From positions 124,001-188,000 of the forward strand of contig NZ_JBGCCT010000021.1 in NCBI RefSeq assembly GCF_041260665.1: DNA of 64,000 nucleotides, written 5' to 3'. The translations under genes and the position numbers were made by a program. This stretch comes from Catenulispora sp. GP43. Its GTDB lineage: Bacteria > Actinomycetota > Actinomycetes > Streptomycetales > Catenulisporaceae. The notes under the pieces are model-generated. The model saw nothing but the letters and a program-made list of their open reading frames with translations, had not been told where the DNA came from and made no database searches. Below are positions 37,800 to 46,759 of the stretch, in pieces (positions within the stretch are counted from its first letter, which is position 1; each line of letters begins with the position of its first letter).

Positions 37800-39034
37800 C
37801 TGTCCTGGACACCACGCCGCTCACGCCGTCCGCACCGGCCACGACCACTGCCGCCGACCACGATGTCGAACGCCGCCGCGCCGCCCGGGCCCTGCTGGCC
37901 TCACCGCTGCTGACCGCCCGCGACGACGACTTCCGCCTGGTCCGCAAACACGCCGCAGCACTGACCAGCTGGTTCGCCGAGCAGGCCGGCTGGCGGCTGG
38001 CCGTGGACGCCGAGACCGCACGCCTGTTCAAAAAGCCGGCCGACCTGGGTGACGCGACTCGCGCAGCGCGCACGCCGAAAACCAAAGTCCCGTTCACCCG
38101 GCGCCGCTACGTGCTGCTGTGCCTGGCCCTGGCGGTGCTGGAGCGTTCGGAGTCGCAGACCACGCTGGGCCGTCTGGCCGAGGGGGTGCTGACCGGCGCG
38201 GCAGACCCGGCGCTGACCGAAGCGGGAATCACCTTCGCCATGGAACGCCGCGAGGAACGCGCCGACCTCGTCGCCGTCGTCAGACTTCTGCTGTCCTGGG
38301 GCGTGCTCACCAGGGTCCAAGGCGATGAGGAGGCCTTCGTCTCCGACGGCGGCAACGACGTCCTCTACGACGTGGACCGCCGGGTCACCGGCGGGTTGCT
38401 CGCGACGTCGCGCGGCGCGTCCACCGTGACCGCCCCGGCCTTCGAGGAGCGCCTGACGGCGCTGGCAGCAGAACCGCTGCCCGACACCGACGACCTGCGC
38501 CTGCGCTCGCTGCGGCACGCGATGACCCGCCGCCTGCTGGACGACCCGGTCGTCTATTACGCCGACCTCACTGAGTCCGAACGCGCCTATCTGGTCAACC
38601 AACGTGTCGCCATCACCCGCCGCATCACGGAGCTGACCGGCCTGATCCCCGAGATGCGCGCAGAAGGCATCGCCATGGTCGACCCGGATGACATGCTCAC
38701 CGATGTCCGCATGCCGGAACAGGGCACCGACGGCCACGTCACCCTGCTGATCGCCACCAAACTCGCCACCGACGGCAGAGCCCCGTCCCTGCTGGAGCTC
38801 ACCGGCTTCATCCAAGCCCAGGCCAAGGTCCACGCCTCATACTGGCGTAAGACCGCACAGGAACCCGCAGCAGCCGCCGACCTGGTTGAGCAGGCTGTCG
38901 CCAAGCTCGAAGCCCTCAAACTGGTGGTCCGCGTCCCCGACGACCACGGCGAGCCGCGGATCCACCCGCGCTCGGCGCTGATGCGCTTCGCCATGGCCGA
39001 ACCGACGATCAAGAAGGCCGGAGTCCGCTCGTGA
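37796..39034 (+). CDS. jetB: Wadjet type II protein JetB (DUF2398/TIGR02678)
   Basis: 412 aa, DUF2398/TIGR02678 family. It opens with ERRRAARALLASPLLTARDD, then FRLVRKHAAALTSWFAEQAG, then RLFKKPADLGDATRAART. It continues through FTRRRYVLLCLALAVLERSE and ends LVVRVPDDHGEPRIHPRSAL. The winged-helix content fits a KITE-like subunit of the SMC complex (family knowledge). ATG overlaps the jetA stop and its own stop overlaps the jetC GTG, so the four proteins are probably made in a fixed ratio. Confidence 0.9.
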   Translation: MTVLDTTPLTPSAPATTTAADHDVERRRAARALLASPLLTARDDDFRLVRKHAAALTSWFAEQAGWRLAVDAETARLFKKPADLGDATRAARTPKTKVPFTRRRYVLLCLALAVLERSESQTTLGRLAEGVLTGAADPALTEAGITFAMERREERADLVAVVRLLLSWGVLTRVQGDEEAFVSDGGNDVLYDVDRRVTGGLLATSRGASTVTAPAFEERLTALAAEPLPDTDDLRLRSLRHAMTRRLLDDPVVYYADLTESERAYLVNQRVAITRRITELTGLIPEMRAEGIAMVDPDDMLTDVRMPEQGTDGHVTLLIATKLATDGRAPSLLELTGFIQAQAKVHASYWRKTAQEPAAAADLVEQAVAKLEALKLVVRVPDDHGEPRIHPRSALMRFAMAEPTIKKAGVRS

Positions 39035-42000
39035 ACACCCCGACCACGTCCACGACCGAAGCGCTGCCCCAGCCGGTCCGCGAACGCTGGCAGCCGCTGC
39101 GCGCGGGCCTCATCGACGTGTTCTACTACGACGCCGAAGAGTTCCGCTTCCACGACGGCCGACTGCTGCTGCGCGGCAACAACGGCACCGGCAAGTCCAA
39201 GGTCCTGGCGCTCACGCTGCCGTTTCTGCTGGACGGGGAGCTGATCCCGTCCCGCGTCGAACCCGACGGCGACCGCAACAAGCGGATGGAGTGGAACCTC
39301 CTGCTCGGCGACAAGCACCCGCACGACGAGCGCCTGGGGTACACGTGGCTGGAGTTCGGCCGGATCGGCGACGACGGAGTGCCGCTGTACCGGACCATCG
39401 GGTGCGGCCTGAAGGCCGTGCGCGGGAGGGGCATCGCCGATCACTGGTTCTTCGTCACCGACCAGCGCGTCGGGCCGGAGCTGCCGCTGCGCAACGAACA
39501 CCGCGTGTCGTACTCCCGCAAGACGCTGGAGGAGAAAGTCGGGCCACACGCGGTGTACACCACCGCCAAGGCGTACCGCCGCGCGGTGGACGAGGCACTT
39601 TTCGGGCTGGGCTCCGAACGCTACGAAGCCCTCGTCAACCTCCTGATTCAGCTGCGGCAACCGCAACTGTCGAAGAAGCCTGACGAGAAGCTGCTGTCGA
39701 AGGCCCTCACCGAGGCGCTGCCGCCGCTGGCCGACAATCTGGTCGGGGAGATCGCCGAGGCCTTCCGGGGTCTGCAAGACGAGCGGGACACGCTGACCGC
39801 CCTGGTCGAGGCCCACAGCGCGGCTTCAGCCTTCCTCTCCCATTACCGCCGCTACGCCCAGGTCGCCGCCAAGCGCACCGCCGCGGGAGTGCGGCACGCC
39901 CATAGCAAGTACGAGCAGCTGGGGCGCGATTTAGGCGCGGCGACGACGGCCCGAGAGGAGGCACACACCGCGTTCACCGCCGCCGAGCACGAACTGGCCG
40001 AACTCGAAGAACGCAAGACCCTGTTGTCCGCGCAGAAGGACGCGTTGAACCGCGACCCCGCGATGGACACCGCTCGCGAGATCGAACGGCTGGCGGCCTC
40101 AGCCGACGCGCTGGCCGGCGTTGCGCGCAGTCGTGCGGACGACCGCCACCGCGTGCTACGGGACGCTGAAACCTGGACGGCCCGCGCCGCGACGGCTCGA
40201 GGCAACGCCGAAACCGACGCGGACACCGTCCAGGCGCAGCACCGCGACGCCGAGGCCGCAGCCGAGACCGCAGGCATCGATCACTCCGCCGTCCGCGCTG
40301 CCATCGCAGTACTCGACGCCGCACCGTTCGACGCCTCGCCGACGCGCACGTCCGCCGAGGCACTGATCCGCGACCGCCAACAGGCGATCAACGGTTTGCG
40401 TGGTCTGCACACGGCATCCGACGTGGCCGCACGCCAACTGGGGGCGGCGCGGGCCGCTGCCGAGCGTGCTGCGGCGACCGCGACCGCCGCAGCAGAGCAG
40501 GCCGTCGCCGCCGCCGATACCGTCGCGGCGTGCGGCGCATCCCTGATCAGCACATGGGAGACCTGGAGCGCCGACTGTTCCGAGATCGTGCTGCTGGATC
40601 GCGAGGAGGCGCTTTCCGAGCTCGGGCTCTGGGTCAGCACGCTCGACGGCCCGAACCCGATGATGGTTCGGGCCGACGAGACCGGCCGCTCCCATGCCGC
40701 CTCACTGAACCGCCGCAGTGCGGAGATCGACGCCCGGCGCGCCCACGTCGAAAGGGCCCGGTCCGTCATCGCCGAAGAGATCGCCAGCCTGGAGCAGGGG
40801 CACCACAGCGCCCCGCCGGTCCCGCACACGCGTGAGGCGGATACCCGCCTGGACCGGCCAGGTGCACCTCTGTGGAAGGTCGTGGACTTCCACGACCACA
40901 TCGCGGAGCCGGACCGCGCCGGCCTGGAAGCCGCGCTGGAGTCGTGCGGCCTCCTGGACGCCTGGGTCTGTCCCGACGGCCGGCTGACCGACGCCGTCGG
41001 CGACACGCTCGTCTCACCAACCGGCCCGGCTCCCGGCGTCACCCTTGCCAAAGCCCTACGCCCCGCGATCGACACGGCTGATCCTCAGGCAGCCGCGCTC
41101 AACGAGCCGACCGTCGCGGCCGTCCTGGCCGCGATCGGCGGCGTCCCGGGCGGCGACGACGGCGACCATCACACCTGGGTCAGCCCGGACGGACGCTTCC
41201 GCCTGGGCGCGCTGCGCGGCAGCTGGCGCAAAGAATCAGCCCTCTACATCGGCGACGGGGCACGGGAAGCCGCGCGCCGCGCGCGTCTGGCCGATCTCGC
41301 CGAACAGGCCGCCGTCCTGAAGGCACAGATCGAAGAACTGGCCGACTCCTCGCACGCCGTCGCCGCGCGCTTGGACACCCTCGCCGAGGAGCTTCGCACC
41401 CAGCCGTCCGACGCGGCACTGCGCGATGCCCACAGCCGCGCCGCGACTCATGCCGAAGCGGCTCGGGTCGCCGCCGACCTGCGCGAGGAGGCTCTCGCAG
41501 CTGTCGAGCCCGCGGCCGAGGCAGCGCAGGAGGCCACGTCGGCGCTGCTCGCCTTCGCCGAGGACGTCCGCCTGCCCGCGGACCTCGGCGCGCTGGAGTC
41601 CGTGGCCGAAGCACTGAACGAATACCGGACAATCCTGTCCGGGCTGTGGTCGGCGCTGACCACGGCGAGCCGTTCCGCGGCCGAGGCCGCCGACGCCGAA
41701 GCCCGGCGGCACGATGCCACCGCCCGCCTGGCCGAAGCCGACGACGCGGAACTCACCAGCCGGTCCGCCGCCGAAGCCGCAGCCGAACGGCACCGCACCC
41801 TGGTGGCAACCTCCGGCGCGGCGGTGGAAGAGCTCTACCGCCGCCTCGAAGCGGTCGGCTCGGCTTTCACAGCCACCGAAGCCGCCGTGAAGTCCGTCGG
41901 CGCCCGCCGAGAACAGGCTCTCAAGGACCGTGAACGCGCCGAAGGCCGCCGCCAGCAGCTCCAGGAGGACATCGCGGAGGCGACCACCGGCCGCGACGAG

Positions 42001-43197
42001 GCCATCGCCGCCCTGCGCCGCTTCACCGCCACCGGCCTGCTCGCGGCCGCGCTGCCAGACCTCGAACACGCCGATCCCGCCGACACGTGGGTCCCGGCCC
42101 CGGCGGTCGCCCTGGCCCGCGCCGCCGACGCCGCACTGACCGCCGTCGACGACGCCGACAGCGCGTGGGAACGCGTCCAGCAACGGGTCTCGCGCGAGCA
42201 GCAGGAGCTGTCCGGCGCACTGGCCCGCCACGGCCACCAGGTCGGCATGACCCTGCAGGACGGCCTGATGGTCGTGGACGTCCAGTTCGCCGGCCGCACC
42301 CAGGACGTGCCGTCGCTGGCCGCAGCCCTGGACACCGAAGTCGCCCAGCGCACCCGCCTGCTGTCGGCGAAGGAGCGCGAACTGCTGGAGAACCACCTCG
42401 TCGGCGAAGTCGCCGGGGCCCTCCAGGAATTGATCACGGAGGCCGAGAACACCGTCAAGGCGATGAACGACGACCTCGAAGCCCGGCCCACGTCCACCGG
42501 CATGGCCCTGCGCTTGATCTGGCGCACCGCGAAGAACGCGCCGGAAGGCCTCGACGCCGTCCGCAACCGGTTGCTGCGCAAGGCCGTCGACGCGTGGAGC
42601 CCCGCCGACCGCGCCGCCGTCGGCGAGTTCCTTCAGCGCCGCATCGCCGACGACCGCGCGGCAAACCCGGCGGACACCTGGCACGACCAGCTCACCCGCG
42701 CCTTCGACTACCGCGCCTGGCACGAGTTCGGCATCCAACGCCGCGCGGACGGCACCTGGATCTCAGCCGCCGGCCCCGCCTCCGGCGGCGAGCGGGTCCT
42801 GGCCGCGTCCGTCCCCCTGTTCGCCGCCGCTTCCTCGCACTACTCCTCCGGGAACCGGCACGCCCCACGACTGATCGCCCTGGACGAGGCGTTCGCGGGC
42901 GTCGACGACGACTCCCGCGCCAAATACCTCGGCCTGGTCGCCGAATTCGACCTGGACGTCGTCATGACCTCCGAACGAGAATGGGCCTGCTACCCCACCG
43001 TGCCCGGCATCGGCATCGCACAGCTGGCCCGCACCGAGGGCGTGGACGCCGTCCTGGTCACGCCGTGGCGCTGGGACGGACGCGATCGCGTCCGCCTACA
43101 GCGAGCTGAGCCGTACCTGCCGCCCCAGCGCACCCGTGAAAGCGACTCGCCATCCAGTGACGCCGACGGCGCGTTGTTCGACCTCGGATCCCGATGA
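39031..43197 (+). CDS. jetC: Wadjet type II SMC-like ATPase JetC (TIGR02680)
   Basis: 1388 aa, SMC/MukB-like. Walker A GNNGTGKSK is at 49-57. A very long Ala/Glu/Arg-rich coiled coil spans about 270-1150, interrupted by a hinge-like region around 600-750. The ABC signature PASGGERVLAAS is near 1248-1258, and Walker B LIALDEAFAGVDD has Asp1285/Glu1286. GTG start overlaps jetB. This ATP-driven motor of the complex is thought to extrude DNA loops and sense small circular DNA (established for Wadjet in general). All catalytic motifs look intact. Confidence 0.92.
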   Translation: MNTPTTSTTEALPQPVRERWQPLRAGLIDVFYYDAEEFRFHDGRLLLRGNNGTGKSKVLALTLPFLLDGELIPSRVEPDGDRNKRMEWNLLLGDKHPHDERLGYTWLEFGRIGDDGVPLYRTIGCGLKAVRGRGIADHWFFVTDQRVGPELPLRNEHRVSYSRKTLEEKVGPHAVYTTAKAYRRAVDEALFGLGSERYEALVNLLIQLRQPQLSKKPDEKLLSKALTEALPPLADNLVGEIAEAFRGLQDERDTLTALVEAHSAASAFLSHYRRYAQVAAKRTAAGVRHAHSKYEQLGRDLGAATTAREEAHTAFTAAEHELAELEERKTLLSAQKDALNRDPAMDTAREIERLAASADALAGVARSRADDRHRVLRDAETWTARAATARGNAETDADTVQAQHRDAEAAAETAGIDHSAVRAAIAVLDAAPFDASPTRTSAEALIRDRQQAINGLRGLHTASDVAARQLGAARAAAERAAATATAAAEQAVAAADTVAACGASLISTWETWSADCSEIVLLDREEALSELGLWVSTLDGPNPMMVRADETGRSHAASLNRRSAEIDARRAHVERARSVIAEEIASLEQGHHSAPPVPHTREADTRLDRPGAPLWKVVDFHDHIAEPDRAGLEAALESCGLLDAWVCPDGRLTDAVGDTLVSPTGPAPGVTLAKALRPAIDTADPQAAALNEPTVAAVLAAIGGVPGGDDGDHHTWVSPDGRFRLGALRGSWRKESALYIGDGAREAARRARLADLAEQAAVLKAQIEELADSSHAVAARLDTLAEELRTQPSDAALRDAHSRAATHAEAARVAADLREEALAAVEPAAEAAQEATSALLAFAEDVRLPADLGALESVAEALNEYRTILSGLWSALTTASRSAAEAADAEARRHDATARLAEADDAELTSRSAAEAAAERHRTLVATSGAAVEELYRRLEAVGSAFTATEAAVKSVGARREQALKDRERAEGRRQQLQEDIAEATTGRDEAIAALRRFTATGLLAAALPDLEHADPADTWVPAPAVALARAADAALTAVDDADSAWERVQQRVSREQQELSGALARHGHQVGMTLQDGLMVVDVQFAGRTQDVPSLAAALDTEVAQRTRLLSAKERELLENHLVGEVAGALQELITEAENTVKAMNDDLEARPTSTGMALRLIWRTAKNAPEGLDAVRNRLLRKAVDAWSPADRAAVGEFLQRRIADDRAANPADTWHDQLTRAFDYRAWHEFGIQRRADGTWISAAGPASGGERVLAASVPLFAAASSHYSSGNRHAPRLIALDEAFAGVDDDSRAKYLGLVAEFDLDVVMTSEREWACYPTVPGIGIAQLARTEGVDAVLVTPWRWDGRDRVRLQRAEPYLPPQRTRESDSPSSDADGALFDLGSR

Positions 43198-44519
43198 CCG
43201 ACCGCACCCCGGCTGCGGCCCTCGACATGCCGCGCCTGCAGCGCCTGCTCGGCTCCCCGGACATGGCATGGCTGGTGGACCGGGTCGCCGAACGCATCGC
43301 CTCCGGAACCGAACCAGCCGACGGCACAGCCACGCTGGCCGATCCGTCCCCGGCCCAGCGCCGCGCTCTCGAACTTCTCCTCGGCCGGCCACCAGGGCGC
43401 GGCAAGTCCCTGACCGCACGCCTGCCAGACATCGACACCGTCTTGAGAGAATCAGGGATCAGCCCGGAGGGCCTGGACGCCGCCGTCAATGCCCTCCGCG
43501 GCCCGATCACCGTCCGACGCGAGGCCGAAGCCGCTGCCGACCGCGCCTGGGACTCAGCCCTCGAGCCACTGGAACGGCTTGCAGCCGATCGCCCGGAATT
43601 GACCCGCTGGTTGCAGCAGGTGCGGGCCACGGGCCTGCTCAAACGACAGGCAGCAAACCCGGCATCTGGAGCTGAGCTTGCCGAGCAGGCCGCACGCGTC
43701 CTGTCCGCCCTGCCGCACCCCGGCATCGTCCGACCTGTCTTCGCCGCCCAAACAGTCGGTCACGCGCACGCCCTGGACGACGGCCGGCCCCTCACGGCCC
43801 TCGTTCTGAGCGCCATCCGATCCCACGCGGGACTGGCGGCAACAGACACCGCCACCTCGGAGGGCCGCCGTGGCGCCTGGGCCGCCGTCGGCGTCGCCGC
43901 CGATGACTTGTCCTCCCGCATCCTGGTCCTCAACGTCCCGCCACCGCACAACGACAGCTTCCTCTCCCGACTCCTAACGCTCGGCGCCGCCACCGGTCAA
44001 CCTCTGGTCCTGACCCTCCGCGACCTCAACAGCCTGCCAACCCCAACGGCTACGGACCGCACCATCGCCGCCGATCTGACCGGAACCACAATCAACGTCT
44101 GCGAAAACCCGGCCGTCGTCTCGGCAGCCGCCACCGCACTCGGCACCACCTGCCCACCCCTGGTCTGCCTGGAGGGCACTCCGTCCGTCGCCGCGAACCG
44201 GCTGCTCCGCCAACTGCTCGCCCGCGGGGCGAACCTTCGCTACCACGGCGACTTCGACTGGGGCGGCATCCGCATCGCCACCAGCGTCTTCAACCTCGCC
44301 GAACGTTGCGGCACCCCAGCCGCTCCCTGGCGATATGACAGCTCCGCGTACCTGGAGGCAGTCGCCCGGAAGCTCGGCACAACCCTCCCCCAGGCCAAAC
44401 CCCGCGACACCCCCTGGGACCCGGACCTGCGGCATCACATCGAGACTCACGCACTCCGCGTCGAAGAAGAACACGTCATCGACGCACTCCTCACCGACCT
44501 GACACGTCACCAAACCTAG
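43194..44519 (+). CDS. jetD: Wadjet type II nuclease JetD (DUF2399/TIGR02679, Toprim-like)
   Basis: 441 aa. The N-terminal region matches the DUF3323-type helical domain (PRLQRLLGSPDMAWLVDRVA, ALELLLGRPPGRGKSLTARL). The C-terminal DUF2399 domain is topoisomerase/Toprim-like, with the metal-site glutamate Glu304 in VCENPAVV and the DxD pair Asp353/Asp355 in YHGDFDWGGIRIA. This subunit cuts the plasmid in Wadjet systems. ATG overlaps the jetC stop (ATGA). The active-site residues are present, so the four-gene system appears functional. Confidence 0.9.
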   Translation: MTDRTPAAALDMPRLQRLLGSPDMAWLVDRVAERIASGTEPADGTATLADPSPAQRRALELLLGRPPGRGKSLTARLPDIDTVLRESGISPEGLDAAVNALRGPITVRREAEAAADRAWDSALEPLERLAADRPELTRWLQQVRATGLLKRQAANPASGAELAEQAARVLSALPHPGIVRPVFAAQTVGHAHALDDGRPLTALVLSAIRSHAGLAATDTATSEGRRGAWAAVGVAADDLSSRILVLNVPPPHNDSFLSRLLTLGAATGQPLVLTLRDLNSLPTPTATDRTIAADLTGTTINVCENPAVVSAAATALGTTCPPLVCLEGTPSVAANRLLRQLLARGANLRYHGDFDWGGIRIATSVFNLAERCGTPAAPWRYDSSAYLEAVARKLGTTLPQAKPRDTPWDPDLRHHIETHALRVEEEHVIDALLTDLTRHQT

Positions 44520-45092
44520 CCCCGTCTCGTGCATCGACGGCACCGCCAGCCCTTCGCTGCGGCTCTCGGCTACGGCGGCGCACTCCAGCCCGGGTCGGCC
44601 CGAAATCTCGGCGGCGACAATAACGCCGACCGCCCCTGAGCTGCGTTTTCCTGACCAACCCCCGGAAACAGAACCAGCCGGAATCCACGACTTGTGGATT
44701 CCGGCTGGATTCGCCCCGAGGCAGGTACACACGCCCTGACCTGCGGTGGAGCGTAGCTAAAACATACGTGGAGCCGGCGGGTATTCAATAATGCTCTACA
44801 GGCCATCGCAGCGACCTGCGGCTGAGCATATCCGCGAAGGGCCGTCCGCAAACTCAGACAGGCATCGGGCACAGGAAGGATCCAACAGAAGGCCGTGAGC
44901 AATTTGATCGCACATGGACCGCGACCGCAGACAACGAGGTCAGATCGGGCAGATCCGAACGACGTGATCACGATAGACCCAAATGGACAAGCATCAGCGT
45001 AGAGCGCCAGGCACTCGAGCCCCCAACCCCCCACGAGTAGCCGCACGATTGGGGTTGGGGCGTGCTGGCCTGGCGGTTCGGCTCCGAGGTGA
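44520..45092. other. Gene-free stretch after Wadjet operon
   Basis: About 570 bp without a supported gene. It contains the strong hairpin at 44674-44708, and the remainder is non-coding up to the transposase remnant. Confidence 0.45.
44674..44708. terminator. Terminator hairpin downstream of jetD
   Basis: Perfect 15-bp stem CCAGCCGGAATCCAC / GTGGATTCCGGCTGG with a 5-base loop, about 155 bp past the jetD stop. No T-tract follows. Confidence 0.65.
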
Positions 45093-45884
45093 TCAGCAGG
45101 CCGTCGACCCGGCGAGGACAAGTTCGGTGCTGGGCCGGCGGGTCGGGCGCTTGGCCGCCTGGTCGGAGACCAGGGCGCCGATCGCGGTGATGACGTCGGG
45201 CAGGTCGTCGCGGTCGCCGGTCCAGCGTTGCAGGCTGGTCCACTGTTTCGGCTCGGCGATGGCGTGCTCGACCATGATCCGCTGTTGGGACTGGCGGCGA
45301 CGGGTGTTGTCGTAGAAGTTGTGCTCACCAGGCCCGGAGTCCGCGCCGGGCTTCTTCCGGGGGTCGCTGACCTGGGCGGGGAAGTCCCGGACGAGTCCGG
45401 GGTAGCCGGAGTCGACCTCGGCGCGGACCCTGGGATGCAGGCGCAGCTGTTCTTCGATGCCTTCGGTGAGGACCTGGGTGACGTCATGCATCCGGCCCGG
45501 CCGGATGGCGCCGAACCACAGCGTCCGGCCCTGCCCATCGCTGATCATGGTGGCCTTGGCGGTGTTCTGCTTCTTCTTCCCGGACACGAACGCCTTGCGG
45601 CCTGGCCGCCCCGCCTTCGGGCGGCGGACCTGCACCTCGGTGCCGTCGATCCGCAGCCTCACCCCTTCGGCCTCGGCATAGGGGAACACGTCAGCCAAAG
45701 TGCGCAACTGGATCCCGGGACGATCCGCACAGCGAACCCGCGGGCCGCCAGCAGCGGACGGGATCTCGGCCACCGCCCGGGCCCAACTTGACTTCACACT
45801 CAGATGATCCCGCGCGCTCTTCGCGTTCTCATACCGGGTCGCCGCCCTGACGACCCCGACCGGACCAGCACAAGCAGCGATCAA
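45093..45884 (-). pseudogene. IS5-family-like DDE transposase, 5'-truncated
   Basis: 263 residues of a DDE (DDE_Tnp_4/IS5-type) transposase. They include RLRIDGTEVQVRRP with the first Asp, the conserved GKKKQNTAKATMISDGQG, AEVDSGYPGL with the second Asp, and RIMVEHAIAEPKQW with the Glu. The first 50 residues hold only a shortened HTH-like segment (RDHLSVKSSWARAVAEI); intact relatives have a longer N-terminal domain, so the 5' part is lost. No pair of terminal inverted repeats could be found around it. It is a scar of transposition inside the defence island. Confidence 0.75.
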
Positions 45885-46193
45885 GAACTCGCCTCTACTG
45901 TGCGGCTACTCGCTACCTGCAAAGCCCTAATTATGTACTCATTGATCAATAGCCTGAGCTCGCGACGCGGCTGACCTGCTCGCTGTCGTCGTAATAGCCG
46001 TGAGTGTCCGCCAGTAGCCGTGAGATCAGCCCTGTACGGGCACGAGCGAAACCGTGCGGCGTGGAGCGCTCGAACAGATGGCATACTGTTAGGACTCGTA
46101 AGCAATCGGTACCGGAGTCGCAGAGCGCACAGACGCAAGGCGCAGCGGCACGCATAATAAGGACGCTGCGGTGAACCGCAGCGGGGGGATCGC
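45885..46193. other. Gene-free stretch before the low-GC operon
   Basis: About 310 bp, more AT-rich than its left flank (for example around 45930-45955). No convincing gene; it should carry the promoter of the DUF4365 operon. Confidence 0.4.
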
Positions 46194-46220
46194 ATGTCGA
46201 TGCCAGTGACTAAGGCGTGA
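46194..46220 (+). CDS. Possible 8-codon leader peptide upstream of DUF4365 gene
   Basis: ATG at 46194 follows a GGGGGGA ribosome binding site (46182-46188) and codes MSMPVTKA before a TGA that overlaps the GTG start of the next gene (GTGA at 46217-46220). The next gene itself has only a weak site (AAGGC), so its translation may depend on ribosomes finishing this short frame. It is too small to judge by composition. Confidence 0.35.
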   Translation: MSMPVTKA

Positions 46221-46759
46221 GCGACGACGCGTCCTCGGGGCCTCCCCCGATGGGCGGGTTACCACTGAGCGAGATGAAGCAGCAGTTCAGCGTCGCTTAC
46301 ATCCACGCCCGCGCAGCGATGGCCGGCTGCTCGATCAAGCGCCACGATACAGACTATGATGGCGTGGATATTACTGTCTCGTCGTCCGCCGACTACGGTA
46401 AGATCATTGGCGCGGAAATCGAAATTCAACTTAAATGCACGTCGCGAAAAGACTTAGTCGCCGATGACCACGTCAAGTGGAAGCTTGAATGTGACCGTCT
46501 AGCTTTAATTGCCAACCCGCGCAGGTTTCAAACCGCCTACCTCGGAGTGCTTGTAGTCCCAGAGGATCCAACACTGTGGCTTGACTATGATGAGGACACC
46601 TTGATGGGGAGAAGCATCATGTATTGGGTCAAGGCCACAGATCTCGGCATGCCGAAGCCCGGGAAAAAAACCCAAGTGGTTCATGTTCCCAAGAGTGTCT
46701 TCACTCCCAGCGCATTGCTTCATGCCTTGCGAGAAGTAAGCGCAGGTGATTATCAGTGA
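46217..46759 (+). CDS. DUF4365-domain protein, PD-(D/E)XK nuclease-like
   Basis: 180 aa, GTG start. The pattern FSVAYIHARAAMAGC, DTDYDGVDITV (Asp51) and GAEIEIQLKCTSR (Glu69-x-Gln71-x-Lys73) is that of DUF4365, a restriction-endonuclease-like fold in which the E/Q-x-K element follows an Asp. The C-terminus has a strand-rich segment (TAYLGVLVVPEDPTLWLDYD, MYWVKATDLGMP). Base composition is clearly lower in GC than the genes on either side, a sign of transfer. It is coupled to the next gene by a GTGA overlap. Likely the nuclease of a small defence module (inference). Confidence 0.7.
   Translation: MSDDASSGPPPMGGLPLSEMKQQFSVAYIHARAAMAGCSIKRHDTDYDGVDITVSSSADYGKIIGAEIEIQLKCTSRKDLVADDHVKWKLECDRLALIANPRRFQTAYLGVLVVPEDPTLWLDYDEDTLMGRSIMYWVKATDLGMPKPGKKTQVVHVPKSVFTPSALLHALREVSAGDYQ

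Noticed and set aside
44570-45538. A 322-codon minus-strand frame over the transposase remnant
   Set aside because: The transposase motifs are in another frame and this product is Ser/Pro/Ala-rich noise.
45885-45930. Right terminal repeat of the IS5-like element (AAAGCCCTAATTA area)
   Set aside because: No matching inverted copy was found to the left of the transposase, so the boundary cannot be supported.
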